Source: an uncultured bacterium
Lineage (GTDB): Bacteria; Myxococcota_A; Bradymonadia; Bradymonadales; Bradymonadaceae
Assembly (NCBI GenBank): GCA_937981985.1
Contig: CALJNB010000004.1
Location: 1 to 64,000, forward strand
Length of the DNA: 64,000 nucleotides
Reading direction: 5' to 3'
Shown here: positions 62,676-64,000 of the stretch, piece after piece
Layout of the letters: every line of letters begins with the position of its first letter
Position numbering within the stretch: position 1 is the first letter of the stretch
Made by a program: the position numbers and the translations under genes
Notes under the pieces: generated by a model
What the model was told of the DNA's origin: nothing
Seen by the model: the letters and a program-made list of their open reading frames with translations, nothing else
The model's database searches: none

Positions 62676-63683
62676 TTAAAAATTGAACCCGCCACCGAAA
62701 CCAACACTGTGTTTGGTAATCATAGGTGCGAGCTTAAAGTTACTTGGAAGACTTGCATCGAGTTCTTCTTGGGTTGCGACATCACTTCCCCCCTGAATAT
62801 AGAAGAGAATGCCTGAAGCGATAGCAAGCCCGGCGGCGACGCCGTAAAAAATATTTGCGGTTACGGCTGTCGTCTCCGCATCTCGAATCTTCACCGCAGC
62901 TTCTTTTTGCGTCATATCATAGACGTCGCCTGTTTTCGGTGATTCCTCAAGGTCGGACTCCATCGCGCTGGCTTCGAGTCCGAAATAGATGCCGGCACCT
63001 AAGGCTCCGACGGCGAGTACGCCAGTTGACCACGCAAGGATCGTTTGGAATGTTCCGTCGCCGGCGTCATCCACGTAGTCGGGGCGCGCCACTAAATCTC
63101 TGACATCAAGGAGAACTTTCAACGAGGGTTCGATCGCAGAAACGATGTTGTCGTCGCCGGAAAGTCCTTTGACCGAATCATATTTAATGTAGAGGCGGTC
63201 TTCGACGTCGAAGTAGTCGGTGGCTAATTCAAGAGCGCCAGCCTGATCCGGCCGAATTCTGGCGGTTAGGATACGGTCCACGCCTGCGGCGGATCCAACT
63301 TCTGACAGACAAATAGGTTCGTTGAGGCATTCATCTCCGCCTCGTTTTTCGAGTTCGGATTGGATCGATGTTCCGGTAACAACCTTGATGTTGGTGACCG
63401 TAGCTGCGAAACGTTCAAGCTCGTTCTGGACGCGTGAAAGGAGTTCATCTTTTAGGTTTTCGCTGCGAATCGCAACGACGGCTACATTCTGGGTGCCTTC
63501 GTCAGAAAGAGTGCCCATGCTGGTATCATCTCCATCGCTGCCAAAGTCCATTCCCTCAGCTTCTTCTTCGGGTTCAGCTGACTCAACTTCTTCTTCGTCG
63601 AAGTCCATTCCTTGGGCGACAAGATTGGTTGTCATCAGGGACATACTCAGACACAACCACAGAATATGGGTAGCGTATTTCAT
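62676..63683 (-). CDS. Secreted or membrane protein with N-terminal CsgG/TolB-like domain
   Basis: A 335-residue protein with a signal peptide (ends LVAQ). An acidic segment with a repeated GMDF motif follows. Residues 65-190 resemble a CsgG/TolB-N-like alpha/beta domain (NVAVVAIRSENLKDELLSRVQNEL, ILTARI). Two TM helices lie near 215-238 and 275-297. This architecture recurs in myxobacteria-like genomes without a known role. First gene of the minus-strand trio. Confidence 0.6.
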   Translation of the reverse strand: MKYATHILWLCLSMSLMTTNLVAQGMDFDEEEVESAEPEEEAEGMDFGSDGDDTSMGTLSDEGTQNVAVVAIRSENLKDELLSRVQNELERFAATVTNIKVVTGTSIQSELEKRGGDECLNEPICLSEVGSAAGVDRILTARIRPDQAGALELATDYFDVEDRLYIKYDSVKGLSGDDNIVSAIEPSLKVLLDVRDLVARPDYVDDAGDGTFQTILAWSTGVLAVGALGAGIYFGLEASAMESDLEESPKTGDVYDMTQKEAAVKIRDAETTAVTANIFYGVAAGLAIASGILFYIQGGSDVATQEELDASLPSNFKLAPMITKHSVGFGGGFNF

Positions 63684-63873
63684 AATTTACTCTCATTCAA
63701 AGATGTTTTTAATCTACAAGGGAATTATCACAGGTCTTATATTCAAGCAACAACGTCCCGTCTGTGTGCAAAGTACCAGCAAAAGAGATAAACGAAAATT
63801 ATTCCTTGAATTGATCCTCGGGTTAGTTAAACTCACATTATCCTACATAGTTGACCTCCCACTGGAGTATTTC

Positions 63874-64000
63874 ATGAGATTGCATTTTTTGTTGATCGTT
63901 CTACTAACGTTTTCATTCACCAGCGCGTGTTCTGACGACGTTGGATCAAGTAGTAACAACACCGTTAAGAAACCAGATGGTAGCAGTTGTCCTGATGGTA
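63874..64000 (+). CDS. Lipoprotein (3' partial at window edge)
   Basis: ATG 63874 with GGAG six bases upstream starts a frame open to the end of the window. The first 19 residues are a signal peptide with lipobox FTSACS. Only 42 residues are visible, so nothing more can be said. Confidence 0.7.
   Translation, partial: MRLHFLLIVLLTFSFTSACSDDVGSSSNNTVKKPDGSSCPDG

Overview
The window is chromosomal DNA from a Gram-negative, lipoprotein-rich bacterium of the former Deltaproteobacteria, most like Myxococcota or Bradymonadota. The evidence is indirect. It includes MYXO-CTERM-like tails (Cys, hydrophobic stretch, Arg cluster) on three secreted proteins, an AgmX/PglI-type C-terminal domain, EF-hand-like 'CDGKDND' lipoproteins, a Ser/Thr kinase fused to a formylglycine-generating-enzyme domain, and many lipoproteins and outer-membrane barrels. 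GC content looks mid-40s by eye. I saw no rRNA, tRNA, CRISPR array, insertion sequence or prophage.

Layout. 1-4.2 kb: two tandem paralogous surface proteins, the first cut by the window edge. 4.2-6.5 kb (minus): a LURP-one-like protein and a YbiT-type ABC-F ATPase. 6.7-12.4 kb: an unusual PLP enzyme, a FemAB/peptidogalycan-type acyltransferase that lacks a canonical start codon, a DUF1015 protein, a Lys-rich PEGA lipoprotein and a small unknown. 12.6-15.2 kb: a complete arginine-to-spermidine operon (AdoMet decarboxylase, pyruvoyl arginine decarboxylase, spermidine synthase, agmatinase) behind a hairpin leader. 15.3-17.6 kb: threonine dehydratase, then a convergent GH26 mannanase lipoprotein. 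17.7-22.7 kb: a TauABC/SsuABC-like ABC operon whose binding protein is fused to an OmpA-type peptidoglycan-binding domain.

23.2-35.2 kb is the most interesting region. Eleven overlapping or closely spaced genes encode three outer-membrane barrels (one with a FlgO/CsgG-like head), four lipoproteins, a MotA/MotB stator, one membrane protein that joins a FliF-like periplasmic/TM part to FliG-like cytoplasmic domains, and an AgmX-tail protein. No flagellar rod, hook, filament or export gene is present. I read it as a trans-envelope, proton-driven motor built from flagellar motor parts and gliding-machinery parts.

35.2-42.8 kb: a secreted or surface trio on the minus strand, a glycosyltransferase-like gene, an HDxxGH protein coupled to a PRMT-like methyltransferase, an aquaporin and a CxxxY-type CcmE. 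43-49.7 kb (minus): two paralogous Cys-module/SGNH lipoproteins flanking a histidine kinase, a prepilin peptidase and a membrane protein. 50-57 kb: a vWA lipoprotein, a DUF4234 protein, the kinase-FGE fusion, two VOC proteins, a GNAT and a YdeI-like protein. 57.3-61.4 kb: gatC-gatA-gatB-mtnA operon. 61.4-64 kb: two Cys-rich lipoproteins, a TM protein, and the start of another lipoprotein at the right edge.
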